A DNA stretch of 16,784 nt from SOKP01 sp048887165 (GCA_048887165.1 JBHLJZ010000086.1:1-16784); one strand, 5' to 3'. Numbered from the stretch's first letter, positions 6,517-13,439 are shown. Translations and numbers: made by a program. Notes: a model not told the origin generated them from the letters alone.

Positions 6517-7476
6517 TTAAATGAAATAATATATGTTTTCATCAAACTGCTCTGAAAACACTAAATCCGCATCTACGAGGATGCACAATATTTTCTCGAG
6601 AAAATCTTCCGTAATTTTTTCTTGTTGATGGAATAAGTGATTCTTTATAGCTTTGATTGTATATTTATTCTTATTTTCTTTAAGAAATTGGATTAATCGG
6701 GAATCAATTTCATATATTTCGATGAGATAAAAGTCTATACTTTCTTTATTAAACAGCTGACGAACCATATTACCTTGGTTTGTTTGGTCTGTTTGGTTTT
6801 TTTGTTTTATAGAATTAAATATTTCTGTTATATGTGTTTTTTTGAGCTGTTTAAGTATGAGTTTGCCTGAATAGTAAATTGAGACATACCATTCTGGGAG
6901 AAACTTGATGCAAAGCAAAAAAATAGAAATATGGACCACAATGATAATAGCTAAAGCACCTTGAGAATCGTGAACTACACTCCAAGCATATCCACGAGAA
7001 TATAAAACGAATTGAATAACCGCTCTGAAAACATTAAAGAAAAATATTAGTAATATTGAAGAAACTATAGTTATTGCCTTTCTCCAAATAATAGTTTTGT
7101 TAGTTTTAGGATCTTGTGAGTGGGGAGTAAAAAGAATCACAGCAAAAAATACACTTATCGCTGGCAATCCAACACATCCATTGTTTATATAAACAGTAGT
7201 ATACTTTGAAATGGTGACAAACCAAGTATTGTCCAAATATTCTACTCGTGCTCCGAGGTCAAAAATAAGATTCAAGAAAAAAACCTGTTGTTTAGCAAAT
7301 AGTTCATGTAACCATACTATTTCTATTGTCTCAAATAATTGAAGCAAGGAAACTGCTAATATTATTGTACCTAAAGGAAATAACATTAGGGATATCATTA
7401 AGAAACTGTACTCTTTTCCTCTAAACTTGAGAACTAACCCTTTTCGTTTTTTCGATCTAATCTTATGGAATTTCAT
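6517..7476 (-). CDS. Archaeosortase/exosortase family transpeptidase
   Basis: 319-residue integral membrane protein. Multiple helices span about residues 22-45, 64-75, 103-116, 134-160 and 170-192. The three family residues are visible: C101 in NNGCVGLPAI, R151 in NVFRAVIQFVLY and H169 in VVHD. Archaeosortases cut a C-terminal sorting signal (short motif, transmembrane helix, basic tail) of surface proteins and attach the new end to a membrane lipid or other anchor. After about 200 there is a soluble extension: a Gln/Asn-rich linker, then an alpha/beta segment ending in ILVDADLVFSEQFDENIYYF that could be a winged-helix-like or partner-binding domain. The gene starts 19 bp after the S1P-lyase-like gene. 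An AGAGG element sits only two bases before the ATG. The substrate is unknown. Confidence 0.75.
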   Translation of the reverse strand: MKFHKIRSKKRKGLVLKFRGKEYSFLMISLMLFPLGTIILAVSLLQLFETIEIVWLHELFAKQQVFFLNLIFDLGARVEYLDNTWFVTISKYTTVYINNGCVGLPAISVFFAVILFTPHSQDPKTNKTIIWRKAITIVSSILLIFFFNVFRAVIQFVLYSRGYAWSVVHDSQGALAIIIVVHISIFLLCIKFLPEWYVSIYYSGKLILKQLKKTHITEIFNSIKQKNQTDQTNQGNMVRQLFNKESIDFYLIEIYEIDSRLIQFLKENKNKYTIKAIKNHLFHQQEKITEDFLEKILCILVDADLVFSEQFDENIYYFI

Positions 7477-7495
7477 TTCCTCTATCTATAATTAG

Positions 7496-8833
7496 TCACT
7501 TAGCCTTATACATACTTTTTAAAGAATCAAGGATAAAATCTTTTACTGATTTACGGTCAGTTACAGATGCTAGCATTTCATACAATGTTGATTGCCCTTC
7601 TGCTTTTCTTTCCGGGTTTTTAATGACTTCTTCGACGCATTCATTGAGATCTTTAAGAAATGGTTCTACAACTCTGGATTGATGGGGGTATATTGTCATA
7701 TGAATCGCGGGAGGAAATTGCAGACGGTCTAAATGCCAGCCTCTTTTTTCCATGGTATCTGCCAAATTGTACATATGAAATTTATCTGATGAAAAAGAGA
7801 ATAGACTCATATCTGGTTTTCCTAAAATGTATAATTCAGGAATTTGTTCAATTCTATCAATTAATTCTTTTGTAGCATCCATCACTATTTTTGCCAGTTT
7901 CAAGTAGCCAGTTTCTCCAAGGGCTTTTAATCCGGCCCATGCTGCGGCGACAGGTCCTCCCGGACGGGTGCCTTGCATTGCAGGTGTTGCATAAATTCCA
8001 CCTGACCAATCAATTGTTGCTGAATACTGATATTTCAATAGATTATCGTTTCGATATAAAATCGTTGAGGTGCCTTTAGGACCATATCCATACTTATGTG
8101 TATCTGCAGAAATTGATGTAACACCGGGGACTGAAAAATCAAAATCTGGAATATCATACCCTAGTTTTCTTACAAAAGGTAGCATATATCCTCCAAGACA
8201 AGCATCAACATGCATTCCTATACCACACTCCTGCGCAAGAGCACCAAGTTCAGTAATTGGATCCACTACGCCTCGAGGAAATTCTGGAGCAGATCCTACT
8301 ATTAGAATGGTATTTTCAGACAATTTATCTTTCATAGCTTTAACGTCAGCTTTATATGATTTATTATCAACTGGAACATAAATCAATTTTACATCAAAAT
8401 ATTTAGCCGCTTTTTCAAAACAAGGATGAGTTGAACTTGGCAAAATCATTTCAGGTTCTTTTATCTCTGGAAAATTATCCCGTGCCCAGTCTCTATACGT
8501 TTTTACAGCTAATAAAATGCTTTCAGTGCCCCCTGAGGTCATACTTCCACAAGCTTTTCGATCTCCCCCTAATAAATCAATAGTCATCGAAACTACCTCC
8601 GATTCAAATTTTTGTAAACTTGGAAAAGCCATAGGGCTCAAAGCATTTTCAGAAAAAAACATATTGTATGTTTCTTTTAGCAATTCAGTATGTTCATCAC
8701 TAACATGAGAGACTAAGCTCCAAATCTTTCCATTCTGCCATTTTGCATCCTTTTTACGCGCTTCTATCATTATTCCAAGAAGCTCTTTTCTGGGAATTCC
8801 CTCTTTTGGTAGAATTACCTTTTGTCTTGCCAT
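7496..8833 (-). CDS. Sphingosine-1-phosphate-lyase-like PLP-dependent enzyme
   Basis: 445-residue fold-type I PLP enzyme of the group II decarboxylase/S1P lyase family. Visible elements are TSGGTESILLAV (99-110, cofactor phosphate), H136 (ring stacking), HVDACLGG with D210 (pyridine nitrogen) and SADTHKYGYGPKG with Schiff-base K247. PGVTSISADTHKYG, GTRPGG and LQFPPAIHMT are strikingly like eukaryotic S1P lyase and unlike archaeal tyrosine/aspartate decarboxylase MfnA. Eukaryotic S1P lyase splits a phosphorylated long-chain base into an aldehyde and phosphoethanolamine. This protein lacks the N-terminal membrane anchor of the human enzyme and seems soluble. SD GGTGA lies six bases before ATG 8833. 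It is the first gene of an operon with the archaeosortase. The archaeal substrate is unknown; a phospholipid-derived amine is one inference. Confidence 0.85.
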   Translation of the reverse strand: MARQKVILPKEGIPRKELLGIMIEARKKDAKWQNGKIWSLVSHVSDEHTELLKETYNMFFSENALSPMAFPSLQKFESEVVSMTIDLLGGDRKACGSMTSGGTESILLAVKTYRDWARDNFPEIKEPEMILPSSTHPCFEKAAKYFDVKLIYVPVDNKSYKADVKAMKDKLSENTILIVGSAPEFPRGVVDPITELGALAQECGIGMHVDACLGGYMLPFVRKLGYDIPDFDFSVPGVTSISADTHKYGYGPKGTSTILYRNDNLLKYQYSATIDWSGGIYATPAMQGTRPGGPVAAAWAGLKALGETGYLKLAKIVMDATKELIDRIEQIPELYILGKPDMSLFSFSSDKFHMYNLADTMEKRGWHLDRLQFPPAIHMTIYPHQSRVVEPFLKDLNECVEEVIKNPERKAEGQSTLYEMLASVTDRKSVKDFILDSLKSMYKAK

Positions 8834-9038
8834 CTTAATTCACCAATAATTAATAAAAATAAATTGATAATAATTTCTATTCCAAATCTTAAAAATATTT
8901 TAAAATTAAGAATTTAACATTTTATAATCGATCTACAAATAAGTAAAATTTTAAATGTTTAGTAATTAAATTGTACTTTATACTGAAATCTAATCTAAAA
9001 AAATCTTAAAAATCAAATTATATAGGTGAATCATAAAA
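8834..9038. promoter_or_regulatory. Divergent promoter region
   Basis: 205 bp between the - strand lyase operon and the + strand DUF3303-like gene. An AAATATTTT element (about 8894-8902) is suitably placed for the lyase operon, and TACTTTATA (8974-8982) for the 9039 gene. The + strand SD is AGGTGA at 9024-9029. The second copy of the 57-bp repeat lies inside this region. Confidence 0.4.
8937..8993. repeat. 57-bp non-coding repeat, copy 2
   Basis: 50 of 57 bases match 6307-6363. This copy ends 45 bp before ATG 9039 and contains the probable TATA box of that gene. A 16-base match to the sequence following copy 1 is found downstream of that gene, at 9443-9458. Confidence 0.6.
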
Positions 9039-9353
9039 ATGATGTTTATTACATATTGGGAGCTAAATCCTGATTCTGATCCGACAGAATTAGCTGAAAT
9101 AGCCCAAGAGCTAATAAGAAAAAAAGTTTATCCCGCGGAAGGAGTTACTGAGCACGCATTTTATATTAGTACCTCAGATTATTGGGGTATTGGTATAGAT
9201 GAGGCTGATAGTGAAGAAGCTCTCGCAAAAAATGTTAATATGTGGAGAATTGCGAAACCTGGCTGTATTAGATCTATAAAATCAACTCCTGCGATGGAAG
9301 TTGTTAAAATACTCCCTGTATTGGTACAATTGAAAAAAAAGATAAAAGGGTAA
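9039..9353 (+). CDS. Small DUF3303-like protein
   Basis: 104 residues. The first strand, MFITYWELNPDSD, and the overall beta-alpha-beta pattern resemble the DUF3303/dimeric alpha-beta barrel group, small soluble proteins of unknown role. A helix of about 15-28 is followed by strands around HAFYISTSD and WGIGIDEADS. A hydrophobic helix plus a Lys-rich tail (LVQLKKKIKG) ends the protein. Start: SD AGGTGA at 9024-9029 lies nine bases before ATG 9039; the second ATG is also possible. The gene is monocistronic, with a T-tract terminator downstream. Family assignment is moderate; no active site is apparent. Confidence 0.6.
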   Translation: MMFITYWELNPDSDPTELAEIAQELIRKKVYPAEGVTEHAFYISTSDYWGIGIDEADSEEALAKNVNMWRIAKPGCIRSIKSTPAMEVVKILPVLVQLKKKIKG

Positions 9354-9405
9354 AATTAAAGAGATTTATTATCATTAAAAATGAGTCTTAACCCCTTTTA
9401 ATTCA

Positions 9406-9420
9406 TTTTTTTTTCTTTTA
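9406..9420 (+). terminator. T-rich terminator after the DUF3303-like gene
   Basis: A run of nine T (9406-9414) followed by CTTTTA lies about 50 bp after the stop codon. Archaeal RNA polymerase terminates at such tracts. The next + strand gene has its own TATA box. Confidence 0.5.
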
Positions 9421-9456
9421 TTTGTTGATAGATAAATTTGTGGATTTCAATTTTTT

Positions 9457-9490
9457 ATGATATCATCTATAGAAATTAATTTAATATTTG
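9457..9490 (+). promoter_or_regulatory. Palindrome plus TATA box of the Lrp-type gene
   Basis: ATGATATCAT (9457-9466) is a perfect 10-bp palindrome directly upstream of the TATA element ATTAATTTAATATTTG (9475-9490). The TATA centre is about 28 bp from ATG 9510, so the mRNA is probably leaderless. A palindrome here is a plausible autoregulatory site for the Lrp-type product; this is inference. Confidence 0.45.
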
Positions 9491-9509
9491 TCTTTTAATT
9501 CTTTAAAAT

Positions 9510-10421
9510 ATGGATGAAATTGATATAGAAATCATAAAGTTACTTATTATAAATTCGCGCTTATCTTATAGAGAGATTTCTGATTATTTGGGATTATCTG
9601 TCAATGCTATATATAGAAGGATCCAAAATTTGATAGATTTAGATATTATTCAAAAGTTTACTGCAAAAATTAACCCATATGCGGTTAATGCTATTTATAC
9701 ATTTATTTTTGGAGAAACAAAAGCTAAAAATTTGAATGAGATGACTTCAAAATTAGGAGTGCATAAAAATACCTATAATATAATGTTGTCAAGTAGAAAT
9801 TATATATATGTGGGAGCACTTCTTCAAAATATACATGAATTAGATGAATATTCTTCATTTGTGTCTCAAACTGCAGAAATACAATCCCCTACTATTGGCT
9901 TATTACATCGTGTATTTTATTCATCTCCGACATCATACACTAATCCAATTTCTAGATCAATGAATTTAGATAAATTAGATTTAGAAATAATATATTCCCT
10001 AAAGAATGATTCACGAAAACCTATTTCTGAGATTGCGGAAGATGTGAATAGTACTTCGCAAACAATCCGCAGAAGATTATCTCGTATGATAAAGGAGGGA
10101 TTAATCCGTTTAACTATAGATTTCAATCCTTTCTCTTCTGACTATATTTTTGCTTTACTTCAAATTAGTATAAACCCATTAACAAATAAAGATGAGATTG
10201 CTAACACTCTTATTAGTGAATATAAACCTAATATTTTTTTTTGTTGGACATTCAGTAATATTCCGAATTTTTTATTGTGTTATACTTGGAGTAAAACAAT
10301 AAATAGCCTTAACGATCTGATAAAAAAAATAAAAAAAGATGAAATAGAATCAGTTGTAGCAGATGTTCTTTTTAAAGAACTTTATTATAAAACATGGAGA
10401 GATAAGATTTTACCAGAATAA
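9510..10421 (+). CDS. Tandem Lrp/AsnC-family transcriptional regulator
   Basis: 303 residues, twice the usual length of about 150, because two Lrp/AsnC-like units are fused. HTH 1 covers about residues 1-50 (DEIDIEIIKLLIINSR, recognition helix around VNAIYRRIQNLI). HTH 2 covers about 154-204 (LDKLDLEIIYSLKNDSRKP, recognition helix around STSQTIRRRLSRM). Each is followed by an alpha/beta region (55-135 and 205-300) in the place of the ligand-binding RAM domain, but neither is a textbook RAM sequence, so effector binding may differ. Both HTHs in one chain would let one polypeptide imitate a dimer. Likely leaderless from the TATA box at about 9482. No metabolic operon adjoins it, so its targets are unknown. 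Confidence 0.8.
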   Translation: MDEIDIEIIKLLIINSRLSYREISDYLGLSVNAIYRRIQNLIDLDIIQKFTAKINPYAVNAIYTFIFGETKAKNLNEMTSKLGVHKNTYNIMLSSRNYIYVGALLQNIHELDEYSSFVSQTAEIQSPTIGLLHRVFYSSPTSYTNPISRSMNLDKLDLEIIYSLKNDSRKPISEIAEDVNSTSQTIRRRLSRMIKEGLIRLTIDFNPFSSDYIFALLQISINPLTNKDEIANTLISEYKPNIFFCWTFSNIPNFLLCYTWSKTINSLNDLIKKIKKDEIESVVADVLFKELYYKTWRDKILPE

Positions 10422-10536
10422 TATAATTTTAAGAGTTTAAACTTTTTACTAATTCTAATTATATGTTGCCTTAATAGTCTAATGTAGAAGGTAAGATTTT
10501 AATTTGTTATATTATAGTTTAATAAATTCTTATATT

Positions 10537-10560
10537 AAAAAAAAAGTAAGAAAAGTTTAA
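10537..10560 (-). terminator. T-tract terminator of the flavodoxin operon
   Basis: Nine A on the + strand (10537-10545), flanked by further A-rich sequence, gives T-rich non-template sequence on the - strand about 27 bp after the stop at 10572. The intervening convergent region 10422-10536 contains no credible gene. Confidence 0.45.
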
Positions 10561-10571
10561 TTTTTTAATAA

Positions 10572-10919
10572 TTAACGACTTACCAAAGTTTTGTATTTAA
10601 GATATAATATTGAATTCTTTGTCTTCCGCACTAGATACTTCCGTAATTTTATTAGAAGAATAAATCCAATAAAACTTAGCCCAAACAAACCTATTGAGCT
10701 AAAAGGTGCAAAAGTGCATGTTGAATAATAACCTAAATAACTTAATTTAGATACTTCCCACCCAAAAAACTCGGCAGGTATTAATGTCCATATTCCTGCA
10801 ACAAGTGGTCCAAATGCCAATGCGATAACAAAGATAATATAAAGTATAATTAGAAATAGCTTTATTGACTTTTTCACCAAACCTACCAATGAGAGTTTCT
10901 TTTTTTCCAAAAATTTCAC
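10572..10919 (-). CDS. Small two-helix membrane protein, unknown
   Basis: About 112-115 residues with two hydrophobic segments (roughly 17-45 and 73-91), a loop rich in aromatic residues between them (FFGWEVSKLSYLGYYS) and a basic C-terminal tail (KLRKYLVRKTKN), probably cytosolic. The longest frame opens at GTG 10919, but that GTG is part of a perfect GGAGGTGA SD; TTG at 10910 lies five bases after it and is the better start. It is 22 bp downstream of the flavodoxin gene and surely cotranscribed. It might tether or partner the flavodoxin, which is inferred only from the operon. No family recognised. Confidence 0.6.
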   Translation of the reverse strand: MKFLEKKKLSLVGLVKKSIKLFLIILYIIFVIALAFGPLVAGIWTLIPAEFFGWEVSKLSYLGYYSTCTFAPFSSIGLFGLSFIGFILLIKLRKYLVRKTKNSILYLKYKTLVSR

Positions 10920-10941
10920 CTCCTTTAACTTTATTTAGAAT

Positions 10942-11436
10942 TTAAATACTTTTATTCATTTTATCAGCAATATCTAATCCAATTTCTTCCATTTTTGCTA
11001 AAGTGTTTTCCTCTAGAGGGCCTTCCTTTCCGAGAACGATACCAGTAATAACAGGATACGATAGTTCAATTTTCATCATTTTAAAATATCTTAAAATTTT
11101 CTTTGCTGCTGATCCTGATAAGGGAAAAGACGCTTTTGTCTCAAATATAAAGCCTTTTTTATCACTTAGCTTAGAATGCTTTATCCTTGATAAAAAAAGT
11201 TTCATAGGTTTTGATATCCCGCGCATATGTGTTGGACTTCCAATACCGATTATATCATAATTTTCTAATTCATTAATATCAAACTCATGAATAGAATTAG
11301 AATCAACATAAAGTCCTCCAGATTCTAATCCACGATTTAATGACATTGCTACTTTTTTTGTGTTTCCAAACAAAGAGTCATAAAGTATAATAACTCTAGG
11401 GATATCTTGAGTTCCTTTCAAATTTTTTCTATTCAC
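10942..11436 (-). CDS. Flavodoxin family protein
   Basis: 164 residues, close to the usual flavodoxin size. The FMN-phosphate loop is visible at 20-27 (DSLFGNTK). The second flavin-contact region is GIGSPTHMRGISKPMKLFL (64-82). The remaining strands and helices follow the flavodoxin order (GFIFETKASFPLSGSAA, then the final helix). It would carry one or two electrons via FMN in the cytosol, in place of ferredoxin or as a small oxidoreductase. GTG 11436 is preceded by SD GGTGA with a six-base spacer. First gene of an operon with the small membrane protein. The extended N-terminus (MNRKNLKGTQDIPR) is unremarkable. Confidence 0.8.
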   Translation of the reverse strand: MNRKNLKGTQDIPRVIILYDSLFGNTKKVAMSLNRGLESGGLYVDSNSIHEFDINELENYDIIGIGSPTHMRGISKPMKLFLSRIKHSKLSDKKGFIFETKASFPLSGSAAKKILRYFKMMKIELSYPVITGIVLGKEGPLEENTLAKMEEIGLDIADKMNKSI

Positions 11437-11729
11437 TTACTTTCACCAATTTTAGTGTTTATTTTCTATTACTTAAGAAAGTAGGGTGATGATATAATTC
11501 CATGTTTAAGCAATTTGAGAAAAATCTTGTATTTTTAACAAAAAAATAAGATTTTATTATACCATTTCGTTAAGAAATGAAGTAAGTCTGATATGCAAAT
11601 TTTTATTTTCTAGTTGAAAAAAGAATCATTTTTATCGATAATTATAACCATTTCATCCAAGTTTGTTTAAACATCATTATAAATGATTATGGTAGATTTG
11701 GGTAGAACAATGAGAAATATTGAAATTAG
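11437..11729. promoter_or_regulatory. Divergent intergenic region with two inverted repeats
   Basis: 293 bp between flavodoxin (-) and reductase (+), no credible ORF. AAAATCTT (11521-11528) pairs with AAGATTTT (11548-11555), and CATTTC (11563-11568) pairs with GAAATG (11574-11579) around GTTAA. Both lie near the middle and could be operators or RNA hairpins. TTATAAAT at 11677-11684 is a good TATA box for the + strand gene, giving a leader of about 25 bases. Confidence 0.4.
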
Positions 11730-12533
11730 GTGGTAAGAATAAAAATTTTAAGTATTATAAGTAGTGGTAGGAAAATTGGACATACATCTAAAGTAGTATC
11801 ATTGTTGGAAGAAGAACTCAGGCAAATTTCAGCGAAAAATAACGAGTACTTACACTTTGAGACACTTTTTTTAAGTGATTATAATATACAACATTGTAGT
11901 GGGTGCCGCACTTGTATGGATTATGGAGAGGATAAATGCCCTTTAAAAGATGACATTCCGATAATTAAAACTAAGATAAAAGAATCTGATGCGGTTGTGT
12001 TTGCAAGTCCTGTTTATGTGGGTGATGCAAGTTCCTCAATGAAAGCATTAATTGATCGACTAGCATATATTTGCCATCGACAAGAATTTTACGAAAAGTG
12101 TGCTATTATTATTGCCACTACTAATCTTACAAGTTTAAGACGTACTATCCATACAATAGGCGCTGCTACATATAGTTGGGGATTTAAGATCGTTCAAACA
12201 AAAGGTTTTAAGACCATAACTTCGAATGATCCATTAGAAACTTTACAGCAAAGATATACTAAAGAAATCTCAAGGCTAGCAAGAAAATTGTATTCAGCAG
12301 TTAAAAAAAAATCTTATCTAAATCCATCAGCTTTAGGTCTCGCCTCATTTAAAATTCAACAAAAATATCGAAGCAATCCAGAATTATCAAGCATTATTGA
12401 TTACAATTATTGGAATAAACACGGTTGGAATGATTCTAAAAGAAATTATTACATTGAAATTAAAGTTAATTTAATGAAAAAAATTATTTCGAGAATTTTA
12501 TTCAGTTTTTTTTCAATTGTCTTCAAAAATTAA
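11730..12533 (+). CDS. NADPH-dependent FMN reductase / iron-sulfur flavoprotein-like
   Basis: About 264-267 residues. The flavodoxin-like fold starts KILSIISSGRKIGHTSK, which parallels the usual MKILGISGSPRKxGNT. C56, C59, C62 and C70 (CSGCRTC...C, a CX2CX2CX7C pattern) fit the [4Fe-4S] site of iron-sulfur flavoproteins. AVVFASPVYVGDASSSMKAL (89-108) is the second flavin region. The C-terminal extension beyond 190 is basic and ends in a hydrophobic segment (IISRILFSFFSIVF) that may touch the membrane. Start: GTG 11730 opens the longest frame, but SD AGGTGG (11728-11733) overlaps it and points to ATA 11739, where the family's N-terminus would begin. Probable role is electron transfer or reduction of O2-derived or quinone-like species; the partner is unknown. 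Confidence 0.75.
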   Translation: MVRIKILSIISSGRKIGHTSKVVSLLEEELRQISAKNNEYLHFETLFLSDYNIQHCSGCRTCMDYGEDKCPLKDDIPIIKTKIKESDAVVFASPVYVGDASSSMKALIDRLAYICHRQEFYEKCAIIIATTNLTSLRRTIHTIGAATYSWGFKIVQTKGFKTITSNDPLETLQQRYTKEISRLARKLYSAVKKKSYLNPSALGLASFKIQQKYRSNPELSSIIDYNYWNKHGWNDSKRNYYIEIKVNLMKKIISRILFSFFSIVFKN

Positions 12534-12550
12534 TAAGATGCTAACTCTCT

Positions 12551-12571
12551 AAAAGATTAGTTGATCTTTTT
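12551..12571 (+). terminator. Hairpin terminator after the FMN reductase gene
   Basis: AAAAGAT (12551-12557) and ATCTTTT (12564-12570) form a perfect 7-bp stem with loop TAGTTG, followed by T-rich sequence, 18 bp after the stop codon. Confidence 0.5.
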
Positions 12572-12614
12572 CATTTTAATTTTTGGCAATAGTCTGAATG
12601 ATTGGTCTATAAAA

Positions 12615-12626
12615 ATTATATAAATT
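12615..12626 (+). promoter_or_regulatory. TATA box for the membrane-protein operon
   Basis: ATTATATAAATT is a near-consensus archaeal TATA element. A second, weaker one (AAAATATAATAA, about 12640-12651) is nearer to ATG 12682 and would give a very short leader. Confidence 0.4.
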
Positions 12627-12681
12627 AAATGTGTGGATAAAAATATAATAATAGCAAAATTAACAATAATTTGATGTAATT

Positions 12682-12840
12682 ATGAAGAGAATAGATCTTA
12701 TAATAATCGGATATGTCATTACGCTTATTTTAGATTTCATTTTTCTTATAATTGTGCAGAGATTTGATATTTTATTAATTTCAGGCTCATTAGCTCTTAT
12801 TCCACTAATCATAACTTTAATTCAAAGAAAAAGGGATTGA
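12682..12840 (+). CDS. Small two-helix membrane protein, unknown
   Basis: 52 residues from ATG 12682 to TGA 12838-12840. Two hydrophobic helices (about 5-25 and 30-47) are separated by QRFD and end in a basic QRKRD tail, so both ends are probably cytosolic. Only one base separates its stop from the ATG of the CruF-like gene, which implies tight cotranscription and probably translational coupling. Similar small subunits can serve as assembly partners of polytopic enzymes. It fills most of the 308-bp gap between the larger genes. No family is recognised. Confidence 0.6.
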   Translation: MKRIDLIIIGYVITLILDFIFLIIVQRFDILLISGSLALIPLIITLIQRKRD

Positions 12841-12841
12841 T

Positions 12842-13411
12842 ATGGTTGGAATTATTTATTTTTATCTTAATCTTGTAATTAATATTTATATTTTAACAGC
12901 GGTTTATTATTATTGCATTAAAACCTATGGAATAAAAGCAACAATCATCACTAATTTATGTCTTTCAGCTTTAGTTTTGACCCTTGTTTTTACAGGTGCA
13001 TATTCTTCAGCAGATCTGGGATCAGATTTTCCATTCTTTATATTAAAAATAGGACAAACTGAATTTTCTGTTACTGATGCTATTACTATCTTTTCGGTAT
13101 TTGTTGTTGTTTTTGAACTAGCTCGGATTTCTCTCAAAAAGCCAAAAGGAACAGATTTATCAATTAAAAACATTATAATCATCTCTATTGTAGTCTCTTT
13201 ATATGGAATTGCTTTTCAACTTCTCATGGATCCAACTGCTGCAGCCTTGGGCCTTTACTATTATCGTAATCCTCCTGCGATTAACATTTTTGGATTCCCA
13301 ATATGGTTTATAACAGCATTTGCTATATACGGTTTGTATGCGTTTATTTTTTTATTAGTTGAGCGTTATTATTTGAAAAAATCGCGCTCTGTTTCTCTCT
13401 CTAAACTCTAA
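12842..13411 (+). CDS. CruF-like (DUF422/carotenoid biosynthesis) membrane protein
   Basis: 189 residues with about five to six hydrophobic helices (roughly 3-24, 31-55, 77-95, 110-128, 148-172). MDPTAAALGLYYYRNPPAIN (128-147) followed by FGFPIWFITAFAIYG resembles the DPVAxxLGxWxY...GVPxxNFxGW signature of the DUF422/CruF family. Members hydrate C40/C50 carotenoid ends in bacteria and haloarchaea, for example bisanhydrobacterioruberin hydratase. This protein is shorter than typical CruF (about 250-300), and no phytoene synthase or desaturase is nearby, so a different isoprenoid-like substrate is possible. It is translationally linked to the 52-residue membrane protein upstream. No SD is seen; coupling to the preceding stop would serve. 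Confidence 0.5.
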   Translation: MVGIIYFYLNLVINIYILTAVYYYCIKTYGIKATIITNLCLSALVLTLVFTGAYSSADLGSDFPFFILKIGQTEFSVTDAITIFSVFVVVFELARISLKKPKGTDLSIKNIIIISIVVSLYGIAFQLLMDPTAAALGLYYYRNPPAINIFGFPIWFITAFAIYGLYAFIFLLVERYYLKKSRSVSLSKL

Positions 13412-13439
13412 TGTTTAATGTCCATACAATACTGTAAAA

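Noticed and set aside
7660..8708. Four + strand ORFs opposite the S1P-lyase-like gene
   Set aside because: Shadows of a strongly supported enzyme; no SD or domain.
9917..10126. - strand ORF inside the Lrp-type gene
   Set aside because: Antisense shadow of the second HTH unit.
11003..11260. + strand ORF inside the flavodoxin gene
   Set aside because: Antisense shadow with no coding signature.
12925..13182. - strand ORF inside the CruF-like gene
   Set aside because: Antisense to a membrane protein; no start signals.
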